Assembly: GCA_023229615.1 (NCBI GenBank) | Contig: JALNYX010000010.1 | Location: 1-17,649, forward strand | DNA length: 17,649 bases | Origin: Candidatus Moraniibacteriota bacterium | Lineage (GTDB): Bacteria > Patescibacteriota > Minisyncoccia > Moranbacterales > UBA9337 | Reading direction: 5' to 3' | In this document: positions 6,558-12,421 of the stretch, one piece after another | How the letters are laid out: each line of letters starts with the position of its first letter | Numbering within the stretch: position 1 is the stretch's first letter | The notes under the pieces: generated by a model | What the model saw: only the letters and a program-made list of their open reading frames with translations | Databases searched by the model: none | Told to the model about the DNA's origin: nothing | Program-made: the position numbers and the translations under genes

Positions 6558-6977
6558 TTAAAAAGTTGTGCTTCCTGCCAACATACTATTGATAGCCATA
6601 ACGATCAAAAGTCCTGCCAATCCCACCGCCACTCCGATAATCGAATAGAGCATATTCCGCTTGGCTTTTTCCATCGCAGTTTGTTCTCCGGTTGACATAA
6701 TATACTGAAGTCCGGAAATGATAAAAGCGATTATCGCCGCCACGCCGAATATTCCCAATAGCCATTGCATTACATTAATCAAAATGGTCGCCACCGGATC
6801 GCTTCCTGCCGGATCAGGCAATCCGGTAGTGCTTGGCACACAAACTCCGGAAGGATCAAGAACGAATCCGGGAGTCGCGCTACAATTCGGCGCGGCCTGC
6901 ATTCCCCCACTAAGCGCAAAAAACAAACCCGAAGCAAATACCAAGAATAATATTGTGTTTTTTATTTTATTTTTCAT
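6558..6977 (-). CDS. TrbC/VirB2-like pilin-type protein (139 aa)
   Basis: A signal peptide covers residues 1 to about 28 (ending near GMQAAP). A short exported segment with two cysteines (C32, C46) and Pro/Gly residues follows, then two hydrophobic helices at about 65-92 and 111-131. The turn between them carries QYIMSTGEQTAMEKAKRN, matching the MYLTSAGDD-x-RMGTAKKA turn of the neighbouring paralogues. The protein ends in SMLAGSTTF, like the NMLGG...F ends of two neighbours. In the known family such proteins insert in the membrane and may polymerise as a pilus. It lies 42 bases after the preceding pilin gene and ten bases before the Cys-rich pilin gene. The start is the ATG at 6975-6977, without a good Shine-Dalgarno. 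Confidence 0.85.
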   Translation of the reverse strand: MKNKIKNTILFLVFASGLFFALSGGMQAAPNCSATPGFVLDPSGVCVPSTTGLPDPAGSDPVATILINVMQWLLGIFGVAAIIAFIISGLQYIMSTGEQTAMEKAKRNMLYSIIGVAVGLAGLLIVMAINSMLAGSTTF

Positions 6978-7019
6978 TTTATTGAAATTTTATATCCCGA
7001 AAACTGATATTTCTTAAAC

Positions 7020-7385
7020 TTAAAAATTACTCAAACCTCCGAGCATATTATTCGCCGCCCAAATCACCACTAATCCAGAAAGAGCCACAATCACTCCGAT
7101 AATCGAATACATCATCGCTTTCTTGGCGGTTCCCATTCTGGTATCATCTCCAGCGGAAGTCAAATACATAATCCCGGAAATCGCAAATCCAATCACCGCA
7201 ATCACGCCCACCAAACTAAGCAACCAAAACATTATATTTCCAATAATACTCGATATGTTGTCCCAAGGAAGACCGGACTGTTGTGCATTCGCCAATCCCG
7301 CGTTCCACTGCGCCGATGCGATCAAAGGAGATACCACAGAAGAAACCAATGCCATCAAGGCGATTTTTTTTGTCTTGTTTTTCAT
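7020..7385 (-). CDS. TrbC/VirB2-like pilin-type protein (121 aa)
   Basis: A signal peptide is visible (cleavage near ASAQ, residues 23-26). A short Gln/Asn/Gly-rich exported segment follows, then two membrane helices at about 49-74 and 93-111. The polar turn GIMYLTSAGDDTRMGTAKKA (71-90) is nearly identical to that of the gene at 7521-7883. The C-terminus is NMLGGLSNF. The very high DNA similarity to that neighbour points to a fairly recent duplication or gene conversion. It has its own promoter just behind an intrinsic terminator, so its expression may be set apart from the upstream pilin genes. No Shine-Dalgarno is visible before the ATG at 7383-7385. The pilin-like family call is good; pilus formation is inferred. 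Confidence 0.87.
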   Translation of the reverse strand: MKNKTKKIALMALVSSVVSPLIASAQWNAGLANAQQSGLPWDNISSIIGNIMFWLLSLVGVIAVIGFAISGIMYLTSAGDDTRMGTAKKAMMYSIIGVIVALSGLVVIWAANNMLGGLSNF

Positions 7386-7435
7386 TTTTTTATTTGATTA
7401 AAAAGATTTTAAATTATGAAAATTACCACAATCAA

Positions 7436-7464
7436 ATTCTATCACAAAAAAAACAAAATTACAA
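7436..7464 (-). promoter_or_regulatory. Promoter inside the pilin region (for 7020-7385 and downstream)
   Basis: On the minus strand, TTGTAA (7459-7464) and TAGAAT (7436-7441) are 17 bases apart, and TGA before the -10 gives an extended -10. The predicted start is near 7429, about 45 bases before the ATG of the 121-aa pilin. The -35 box touches the terminator at 7463-7500. Confidence 0.55.
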
Positions 7465-7500
7465 AAAATAGTCCCAACTTTCCGTCGGGACTATTTTTTT
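7463..7500 (-). terminator. Intrinsic terminator between two pilin paralogues
   Basis: On the minus strand, AAAAAATAGTCCC-type arms (7463-7475 and 7487-7500) form a stem that continues through GAC/GTT (one wobble pair) to a GGAAA loop. A run of T follows. It lies 21 bases after the stop of the 120-aa pilin gene and splits the pilin region in two. Confidence 0.85.
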
Positions 7501-7520
7501 CTTGATAACTTCTTTTAAAA

Positions 7521-7883
7521 CTAGAATTGAGTATTGTTTCCTCCAAGCATATTTTGAATAGCTGACAAAGCAACTAATCCCACCAAAGCAACGACAACAC
7601 CAATAATTGAATAAATCATCGCTTTCTTGGCAGTTCCCATTCTGTCATCATCTCCAGCGGAGGTCAGATACATAATACCTGAAATTGCAAATCCGATAAC
7701 TCCGGCAATACCAACCAATCCCAAAAGCCAATACATAATATTTTGAACAATGGCATATACGGAAGACTCAGGAAGTCCAGTGTCAGATCCGGATGGAGCC
7801 TCAAATTGCGCCAAAACCAATGCTGGAAGTAAAAGCGCTGATGAAACTGCGCCATAAACCGCTTTTCTAATTGTATTTTTCAT
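7521..7883 (-). CDS. TrbC/VirB2-like pilin-type protein (120 aa), candidate major pilin
   Basis: The start is the ATG at 7881-7883, preceded by a near-perfect GGAGGTGA. The open frame runs further upstream, but that part overlaps the next gene and is not protein-like. A signal peptide covers about 1-26 (ending LVLAQ). A short exported segment (FEAPSGSDTGLPESS) follows, then helices at about 47-72 and 91-110. The conserved turn GIMYLTSAGDDDRMGTAKKA (69-88) lies between them, and the end is NMLGGNNTQF. It has the strongest ribosome-binding site of the pilin set and a terminator directly behind it. Both suit a structural subunit made in excess, which is an inference. Confidence 0.87.
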   Translation of the reverse strand: MKNTIRKAVYGAVSSALLLPALVLAQFEAPSGSDTGLPESSVYAIVQNIMYWLLGLVGIAGVIGFAISGIMYLTSAGDDDRMGTAKKAMIYSIIGVVVALVGLVALSAIQNMLGGNNTQF

Positions 7884-7950
7884 ATTTTCACCTCCATTCT
7901 TTTTTTTTATTTTTTTATTTATATTATTCGTCCTTTTATTCCCCCAAATT

Positions 7951-8232
7951 TCAAGAAAACAAAGCCGATATTTGCCTGACAACCAACAGCGCGCCCAAAG
8001 CAACCACGATTCCAACTGCAGAATAAAATGCCATTTTTTTCGCTTTTCCCATTTGCGTTTGGTCGCCAGATGAAAAAAAATACAACATCCCCGCACCTAT
8101 CAAACTCATTATAGCAAGGACACCGAAAATGGACAACAGAAAACTCAAAACATTCCCGCTCACTTGCATCAAAGTGGGAGCATCAGAGATTACTCCTGCC
8201 TGCACCGTTTCAATTGAAAAAATATTTGTCAT
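7951..8232 (-). CDS. Small pilin-like two-helix membrane protein (93 aa)
   Basis: This is the shortest member of the pilin set. It has two hydrophobic helices at about 24-52 and 66-86. The polar turn FFSSGDQTQMGKAKK (52-66) matches the TSAGDD-x-RMGTAKKA turn of the paralogues. It lacks a clear cleavable signal peptide: the N-terminus (MTNIFSIETVQAG) is short and not positively charged. Its C-terminus VVRQISALFS resembles the VRQIARFFV end of the last pilin domain in the gene at 5471-6547, not the NMLGG...F ends of the other three. It begins nine bases after the stop of the transglycosylase fusion, so the two are probably co-translated. The start is the ATG at 8230-8232 and the stop is TGA. 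Confidence 0.82.
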   Translation of the reverse strand: MTNIFSIETVQAGVISDAPTLMQVSGNVLSFLLSIFGVLAIMSLIGAGMLYFFSSGDQTQMGKAKKMAFYSAVGIVVALGALLVVRQISALFS

Positions 8233-8241
8233 TTTTTTATA

Positions 8242-9327
8242 TCAAGAACAAGCCGCCACTGAGCATGCATAATCCTTAACCGCACACATATTGAAATCAC
8301 CAACTCCCGGCTCAATTGGACATGCCCACTTCGGAATCGAATTCCACCCGGTTGCCGAAGTACAATCATTGCTTGGAGAATTCGGATCTTCCCCGTTGGC
8401 GCAACAATTATACGCGGCGGCGGCCATCTCTTCTATGGTTACCGTTGTGTAATCCTGCGCGCTCATTTTTGTTTTGGCTTGAGCAATTTTCCCGCCCAAT
8501 AATTCCGTTCCTTTTTGAATATTTTCTGCCGGATGAGTTTTCCAATAATCACACTCCGTTTGCGTCGTAACATTAATTTGCATCAAACCGCAAGACATCG
8601 TCCCATCAGATTCATTTTTTTGCGCATTTGTGTTTCCGGATGATTCCCGGCAAATAATTCCCTTAACGAAATTCACATCAATTGCAAATTGAGTAGCAGC
8701 GGTATTTATTGCAGTAAGATAACTATCAAGATTGCAAGTCTTACAAGCGAAACCGGCACAGATTTGAGTTCCCGGATCTGACGCATTCAAGCAAACTCCG
8801 CTGGAATCCACTGCCGCAGAGGCAACTGTAGTACCGGTTGTCGTTGTTGTCGTAGTGGTGGAAGTGGGAGTTGAAAAAGTGAAAGTAGGCGTTGCGGATT
8901 GATTGGAAACAGTATCGCAAGTGAAATCATACCACGCGCCATTGGTGCGCATTATTCCTTCCTTATTGGAAGCGCCGATGACATACATTGAATAAGTAAC
9001 AATTAGCCACGCCCCGAGAACAATTGCAAATCCGGTTAATGTTTGAATAATGATATTTTTGGCCTTTGTCATCATCTCTTGGTTTCCGGCAGAAATGACA
9101 TAAAAAATTCCACCCAAAACAATCGCTCCAATTGCCACAAATGTCAAAATTCCCATTCCCCAATCAATAATATTTTTTATTCCAACGATAAAATGACACA
9201 ACGTGCAAGGCTCTGGGTGTTCACTGGTTGCGCAAGGAACAATAGCGGCTTTTGTTGCTAGTGGAATGGCTGAAAGTAAGAATGCGAATAACAAAACAGA
9301 TAATTCAATTGCTTTATTTTTTTTCAT
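8242..9327 (-). CDS. Pilin-like domain fused to a lytic transglycosylase (VirB2-VirB1-like fusion)
   Basis: The 361-residue protein starts with a signal peptide (about 1-28). A pilin-like pair of helices follows at about 53-80 and 92-118, with the turn YVISAGNQEMMTKAKN. A Thr-rich linker (about 146-170, with eight Thr in a row) then joins it to a lytic transglycosylase domain (about 200-340). That domain shows the catalytic Glu in CRESS (E228), the GLMQIN motif (247-252) and AYN (305-307), all hallmarks of SLT/VirB1-type enzymes that cleave peptidoglycan. About twenty cysteines, many in the enzyme part, suggest disulfides outside the cell. The ATG at 9325-9327 is preferred over the TTG just before it. 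The gene follows the lipoprotein gene by five bases. A role in opening the wall for an appendage is inferred. Confidence 0.87.
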   Translation of the reverse strand: MKKNKAIELSVLLFAFLLSAIPLATKAAIVPCATSEHPEPCTLCHFIVGIKNIIDWGMGILTFVAIGAIVLGGIFYVISAGNQEMMTKAKNIIIQTLTGFAIVLGAWLIVTYSMYVIGASNKEGIMRTNGAWYDFTCDTVSNQSATPTFTFSTPTSTTTTTTTTGTTVASAAVDSSGVCLNASDPGTQICAGFACKTCNLDSYLTAINTAATQFAIDVNFVKGIICRESSGNTNAQKNESDGTMSCGLMQINVTTQTECDYWKTHPAENIQKGTELLGGKIAQAKTKMSAQDYTTVTIEEMAAAAYNCCANGEDPNSPSNDCTSATGWNSIPKWACPIEPGVGDFNMCAVKDYACSVAACS

Positions 9328-9332
9328 CAAAT

Positions 9333-10763
9333 TTATTTTTTTAATTGTTCTACTCTTGTATTTGCCAATTTCAACGCTTGATCAATACTGGCATCTCCCT
9401 TGTTTATTGAATCAATCATTTCCAAAAATATCGCATCAACACTTTCCGCATCAAATTGATACCAACTTTTAGCCACCAAATTTCCCAGTGCAAATGGCTT
9501 AATTATCGGGTCAGCTTGTTGAGCTTCAATCAAATCTCTTCGCGCGGCCGGTTTATTGGTTTTCTCCAAATATAGTTTCGCCGGATCAATAGTAACCGGA
9601 AAAGGCTTCGCTACTCCGGAAGTGGCGTGAACCACATTAAAAGTACCGCTATTTCTTGTTGTTAAAAATTTAATAAACTGCCATGCTTCATGAATTCGAA
9701 CATCATTACTCACGGCATTATTTGCCCCGCCTATTGGAGTTTCTTTCGCTTGTTTGCTTTTGTTCACGGCAAACGCCCAATAATTGGCATATCCCACCGG
9801 TGAAGTTCCCGGATACTGAGGGATTGAAGACACCGCAAAATTCAATTTTGCATTCTTACTTCTGATAGTATCCAAATTCCAAGAATAATTCAAAAGCATT
9901 GCCGCTCTTCCTTCTGCAAAAGCATCAATGGAATAATGCATATCTCGATTCCAAGTATAATATGGCGAACTTATTGATGAAAATTGCGTATAAAACCCCA
10001 GAGCGTTACTTGCGCTAGCCTCTCTTCCGTCATCCGTAACACCAATTCTGTTGAAATTTATTTGTGAACTTTCTCCACTTGGCATCGCCACTCCATTTTG
10101 CATCATCAGCAAACTCACAATATCACTTGCGCGATTGACATTATACGCACTTCCCATCGCCACTCCAGCCTGCACAATCTCCCCCTTGCTGTCTATTTTG
10201 GTCAATTTCCGGGAAACATCAGTAAAATCATACCAGGTATTCGGTGGCAAAGAAATCCCATTGGCATTAAAAATATCCTTATTATAAAAAAGTTGCATTG
10301 AATCAACACTTAGCGGAGCGGCGTATATTTTCCCATCGGCAACAAAATCATCTTTTGCAACATCAACAAAATTCGAGAAAAAATCACTTTGAGAAAAAAC
10401 ATTATCCGGAGCTGGAGCAACTTTATTTTTATAAAAAGACAGATTAGAATTACTCATAAGAAAAATATCCGGTCCATTTCCCTCAGCCATCGCGTTTATT
10501 AATTCTTTTTGATAATTTTCTTCTGTCATCTTCCGATAAGTAATCTTTCCGACCAAAGGATTGGCTTTTTCATAATTACTGATGATCTCGCTATACACAG
10601 AGCTATCGTCGAAAAGACCCCAGATTTCCAAATCTACTTTGTACGACGGAGATTCATTGGTCTTTCCGCATCCAGACAACAACAAAATTCCCGCCATCAA
10701 AAAACCGGCGGAAAATATTTTTACCAATTTATTCTTTTTTGTGCGATTTAATTTTATTTTCAT
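9333..10763 (-). CDS. Extracellular solute-binding lipoprotein, ABC family 1 (sugar-binding type)
   Basis: A lipoprotein signal peptide ends in LLLSGC, with the lipidated Cys at residue 32. The mature part reads like a family 1 solute-binding protein. It has IWGLFDDSSVYSEIISNYEK near the N-terminus, GPDIFLMSN (97-105), YAAPLSVDSMQLFYNKDIF (about 147-165) and later FAEGRAAMLLNYSWN. Such proteins sit on the outer face of the membrane and pass oligosaccharides or similar solutes to an ABC permease, but no permease or ATPase gene is in this window. I chose the ATG at 10761-10763. An AAGGAGG lies about 30 bases upstream of it, and an in-frame GTG at 10803-10805 would place that motif inside the gene. 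It is 45 bases from the methyltransferase gene and 5 bases from the pilin-transglycosylase gene. Confidence 0.9.
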   Translation of the reverse strand: MKIKLNRTKKNKLVKIFSAGFLMAGILLLSGCGKTNESPSYKVDLEIWGLFDDSSVYSEIISNYEKANPLVGKITYRKMTEENYQKELINAMAEGNGPDIFLMSNSNLSFYKNKVAPAPDNVFSQSDFFSNFVDVAKDDFVADGKIYAAPLSVDSMQLFYNKDIFNANGISLPPNTWYDFTDVSRKLTKIDSKGEIVQAGVAMGSAYNVNRASDIVSLLMMQNGVAMPSGESSQINFNRIGVTDDGREASASNALGFYTQFSSISSPYYTWNRDMHYSIDAFAEGRAAMLLNYSWNLDTIRSKNAKLNFAVSSIPQYPGTSPVGYANYWAFAVNKSKQAKETPIGGANNAVSNDVRIHEAWQFIKFLTTRNSGTFNVVHATSGVAKPFPVTIDPAKLYLEKTNKPAARRDLIEAQQADPIIKPFALGNLVAKSWYQFDAESVDAIFLEMIDSINKGDASIDQALKLANTRVEQLKK

Positions 10764-10808
10764 TGTTGTTATGATGTCTATTTTAAACCTTTCCTCCTTG
10801 CACACAAT

Positions 10809-11363
10809 TTATTTCACTGCAATAAGCATATAATGAAAATCGCCAACTTTTACTTTTTTTTCAACTGTAAAATTGTTTTTATTCACCATCAATTCCAATT
10901 CTTCTTCGGAAATTCTCAATTTCGGATCCGGACCCAAAGATGAATTATTATCATTCCATTCCATAATCAATACTCTTCCTCCTTTTTTCAAAATACGATA
11001 GGCTTCTCCTATGATCCCTTCTTTATTTTTATTTTGAAAAAGGATATTTTTCATCACAACCCAATTGACAATTTCATCATCCAGACCCGATCCTTTTTCA
11101 GCTTCCAAATTAACCCTCTTTGTAACCACATTGGAAAGTCCACCGACCTTTGCCTCACTCTCAACCGATTCCAGCGAAGATGCCAGAACATCGAAAGCAT
11201 ACACCTTTCCTTCTTCTCCTACCAACTTGGCAAAGGGCAGAGAAAAATAACCCGCTCCGCATCCAAAATCAGCCATCACATCCCCTCTTTTCACATCTAT
11301 TTCCTTCATTATTTCCAATGGATCTGCAAATTTATTTACTGCTTCTTTTTTTTCTTCTTCCAT
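10809..11363 (-). CDS. Class I SAM-dependent methyltransferase
   Basis: The 184-residue protein has the Rossmann methyltransferase core. Motif I is VMADFGCGAGYF (29-40), an acidic residue ends strand two (VYAFDV, 54-59), the post-motif helix reads EAYRILKKGGRVLIMEW (120-136), and a short C-terminal beta segment closes the fold. It resembles the UbiE/arsenite-methyltransferase-like group in general form, but the substrate cannot be told. The frame stays open upstream through the antisense of the tRNA-Ser gene, so the real start is the ATG at 11361-11363 (protein begins MEEEKKEAVNKF). No Shine-Dalgarno is seen. It lies 45 bases upstream of the solute-binding lipoprotein and may head the operon that leads into the pilin genes. 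Confidence 0.85.
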   Translation of the reverse strand: MEEEKKEAVNKFADPLEIMKEIDVKRGDVMADFGCGAGYFSLPFAKLVGEEGKVYAFDVLASSLESVESEAKVGGLSNVVTKRVNLEAEKGSGLDDEIVNWVVMKNILFQNKNKEGIIGEAYRILKKGGRVLIMEWNDNNSSLGPDPKLRISEEELELMVNKNNFTVEKKVKVGDFHYMLIAVK

Positions 11364-11490
11364 TTTTTTATTTTTATTTTTATAAAAATCGCCACTTTTG
11401 CTAAAACAGACATTTATTTTCAAATATCCTGTAATTAAAATATTTCTGTATACTTTTATTTTACAACAAAAAGACAAAAAAACAAAGTGC

Positions 11491-11519
11491 TTGTATTGCC
11501 AAATGTCTGTTAATAAGAT
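11491..11519 (+). promoter_or_regulatory. Promoter for tRNA-Ser
   Basis: TTGTAT (11491-11496) and TAAGAT (11514-11519) are 17 bases apart. The predicted start is near 11526, about 28 bases before the tRNA 5' end. Confidence 0.55.
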
Positions 11520-11553
11520 ACTTTTATATTTATAGGGAGTGATAAAAAAATTT

Positions 11554-11643
11554 GGAGAGGTGCCAGAGTGGTCGAATGGGCCGCACTCGAAATGCGGTGT
11601 ACTCGAAAGGGTACCGGGAGTTCGAATCCCCCCCTCTCCGCCA
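11554..11643 (+). tRNA. tRNA-Ser (anticodon CGA)
   Basis: The acceptor stem GGAGAGG pairs with CCTCTCC, followed by discriminator G and an encoded CCA (11641-11643). The D-arm begins GCCAGAGTGG. The anticodon stem CCGCA/TGCGG holds the loop CTCGAAA, giving anticodon CGA for UCG codons. A long variable arm (GTAC...GTAC) marks a class II tRNA such as tRNA-Ser, and the T-arm contains GTTCGAATC. The total of 90 bases is normal for tRNA-Ser with CCA. Confidence 0.96.
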
Positions 11644-11645
11644 TT

Positions 11646-11662
11646 TTTCACGTTTCGTGAAA
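11646..11662 (+). terminator. Short hairpin directly after the tRNA 3' end
   Basis: TTTCACG (11646-11652) and CGTGAAA (11656-11662) form a 7-bp stem with a TTT loop, three bases after the encoded CCA. The following bases (TCGATGATTTT) are only moderately T-rich, so it is either a weak terminator or a 3' processing signal. Confidence 0.4.
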
Positions 11663-11807
11663 TCGATGATTTTACTCGACGGAACGTGCAATGCGATTCA
11701 TCCTATAAGTTATCGAAAAGGTACAATTTTACACTTCTTAAAGACAAAACTTTACCAAAAATAAACACGAGTATCTATGCTCTCTTATTTATTGGCTCAG
11801 TTTTAAT

Positions 11808-11836
11808 TTGACGCTACTTATTTATTAACATATCAT
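11808..11836 (+). promoter_or_regulatory. Promoter for the small secreted protein gene
   Basis: TTGACG (11808-11813) and TATCAT (11831-11836) are 17 bases apart, each with five of six consensus bases. The predicted start is near 11843, giving a 5' leader of about 26 bases that includes the Shine-Dalgarno. Confidence 0.65.
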
Positions 11837-11868
11837 ATATATAAACAAAAAGAAGGGAGGTGAAATTT

Positions 11869-12330
11869 ATGCAAAAAATTAAATCACTTTCAGCTTTGAG
11901 CCTTTTCTCCGTGCTTATGGCTTTGTGTTGCGTCACAAATATTGCCAAAGGATCTGACTATGATCCAATCGCTGTCAGTATTAGTCCGGCAAAAATTATT
12001 TTAACCATAGAAGATGACAGCTACAGCGACAATGATGTTGAAGCTACTATCTATTACTCAACACCTGGATATAGTACAATAGAAGTTTATAATATTGAGT
12101 TTTTAATCAATGGCGTCGCCGTGGATAACGCCACTTCACTCGTTAAAACATGCGCTGGCTATTATCAAGCTAGATTTGATAAAAAAATCATTCGAGCTTA
12201 TGCCATTGCCAATAATCTTACGGGATTCACCAACGTGACTGTCAGAGGTAGCATCACATCTAAACTACTTCTCAATGACTCAATCGTTACCAAGTTTTTC
12301 ACGGGAGACGGATCTATCTTTTTCAAATAA
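11869..12330 (+). CDS. Small secreted protein of unknown function (153 aa)
   Basis: I do not recognise a family. A Sec signal peptide is clear: a charged start (MQKIK), a hydrophobic core to about residue 22, and likely cleavage near IAKG at 25-28. The mature part of about 125 residues alternates hydrophobic and polar residues (for example PAKIILTIEDD, IEVYNIEFLINGVAV), which suggests a beta-sandwich, Ig-like fold. One cysteine remains in the mature part (C95). The ATG at 11869-11871 is preferred over the in-frame GTG at 11860-11862, because GGGAGGTG sits at the right distance before the ATG. It is a single gene with its own promoter and a strong terminator, so it is transcribed alone. A surface or adhesion role is possible but not shown. 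Confidence 0.82.
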   Translation: MQKIKSLSALSLFSVLMALCCVTNIAKGSDYDPIAVSISPAKIILTIEDDSYSDNDVEATIYYSTPGYSTIEVYNIEFLINGVAVDNATSLVKTCAGYYQARFDKKIIRAYAIANNLTGFTNVTVRGSITSKLLLNDSIVTKFFTGDGSIFFK

Positions 12331-12367
12331 AAGCTGGACTGAAACTTATTGAAAAACTCCGTTAAAT

Positions 12368-12398
12368 AAAAACACTCCGATTTTGTCGGAGTGTTTTT
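12368..12398. terminator. Bidirectional intrinsic terminator
   Basis: AAAAACACTCCGA (12368-12380) pairs perfectly with TCGGAGTGTTTTT (12386-12398) around a TTTTG loop. The A and T runs on both sides let it act in both directions. It ends the secreted-protein gene on the plus strand and the RNase J gene on the minus strand. Confidence 0.9.
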
Positions 12399-12421
12399 CC
12401 TGTTTCAAACACTACTATTTT

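Noticed and set aside
7884..8096. 71-residue upstream extension of the 120-aa pilin frame
   Set aside because: It overlaps the 93-aa pilin gene in another frame and has no protein-like features; the ATG at 7883 has a near-perfect ribosome-binding site and starts a signal peptide.
11430..11480. Minus-strand promoter for the methyltransferase (TTGTTT-16-TAAAAT or a TATACA box)
   Set aside because: Both candidates are weak matches in AT-rich DNA where such matches are expected by chance.
11364..11651. N-terminal extension of the methyltransferase frame on the minus strand (GGIRTPG...)
   Set aside because: It is the antisense translation of the tRNA-Ser followed by AT-rich non-coding sequence; the methyltransferase fold starts at the ATG at 11363.
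11539..11811. Open frames on the plus strand across the tRNA gene (protein containing VPEWSNGPHSKCG)
   Set aside because: This is the well-known spurious translation of a tRNA-Ser gene; the tRNA structure explains the sequence.
11554..11868. Integration site (att) at the 3' end of tRNA-Ser
   Set aside because: I see no integrase and no repeat of the tRNA 3' end elsewhere in the window.
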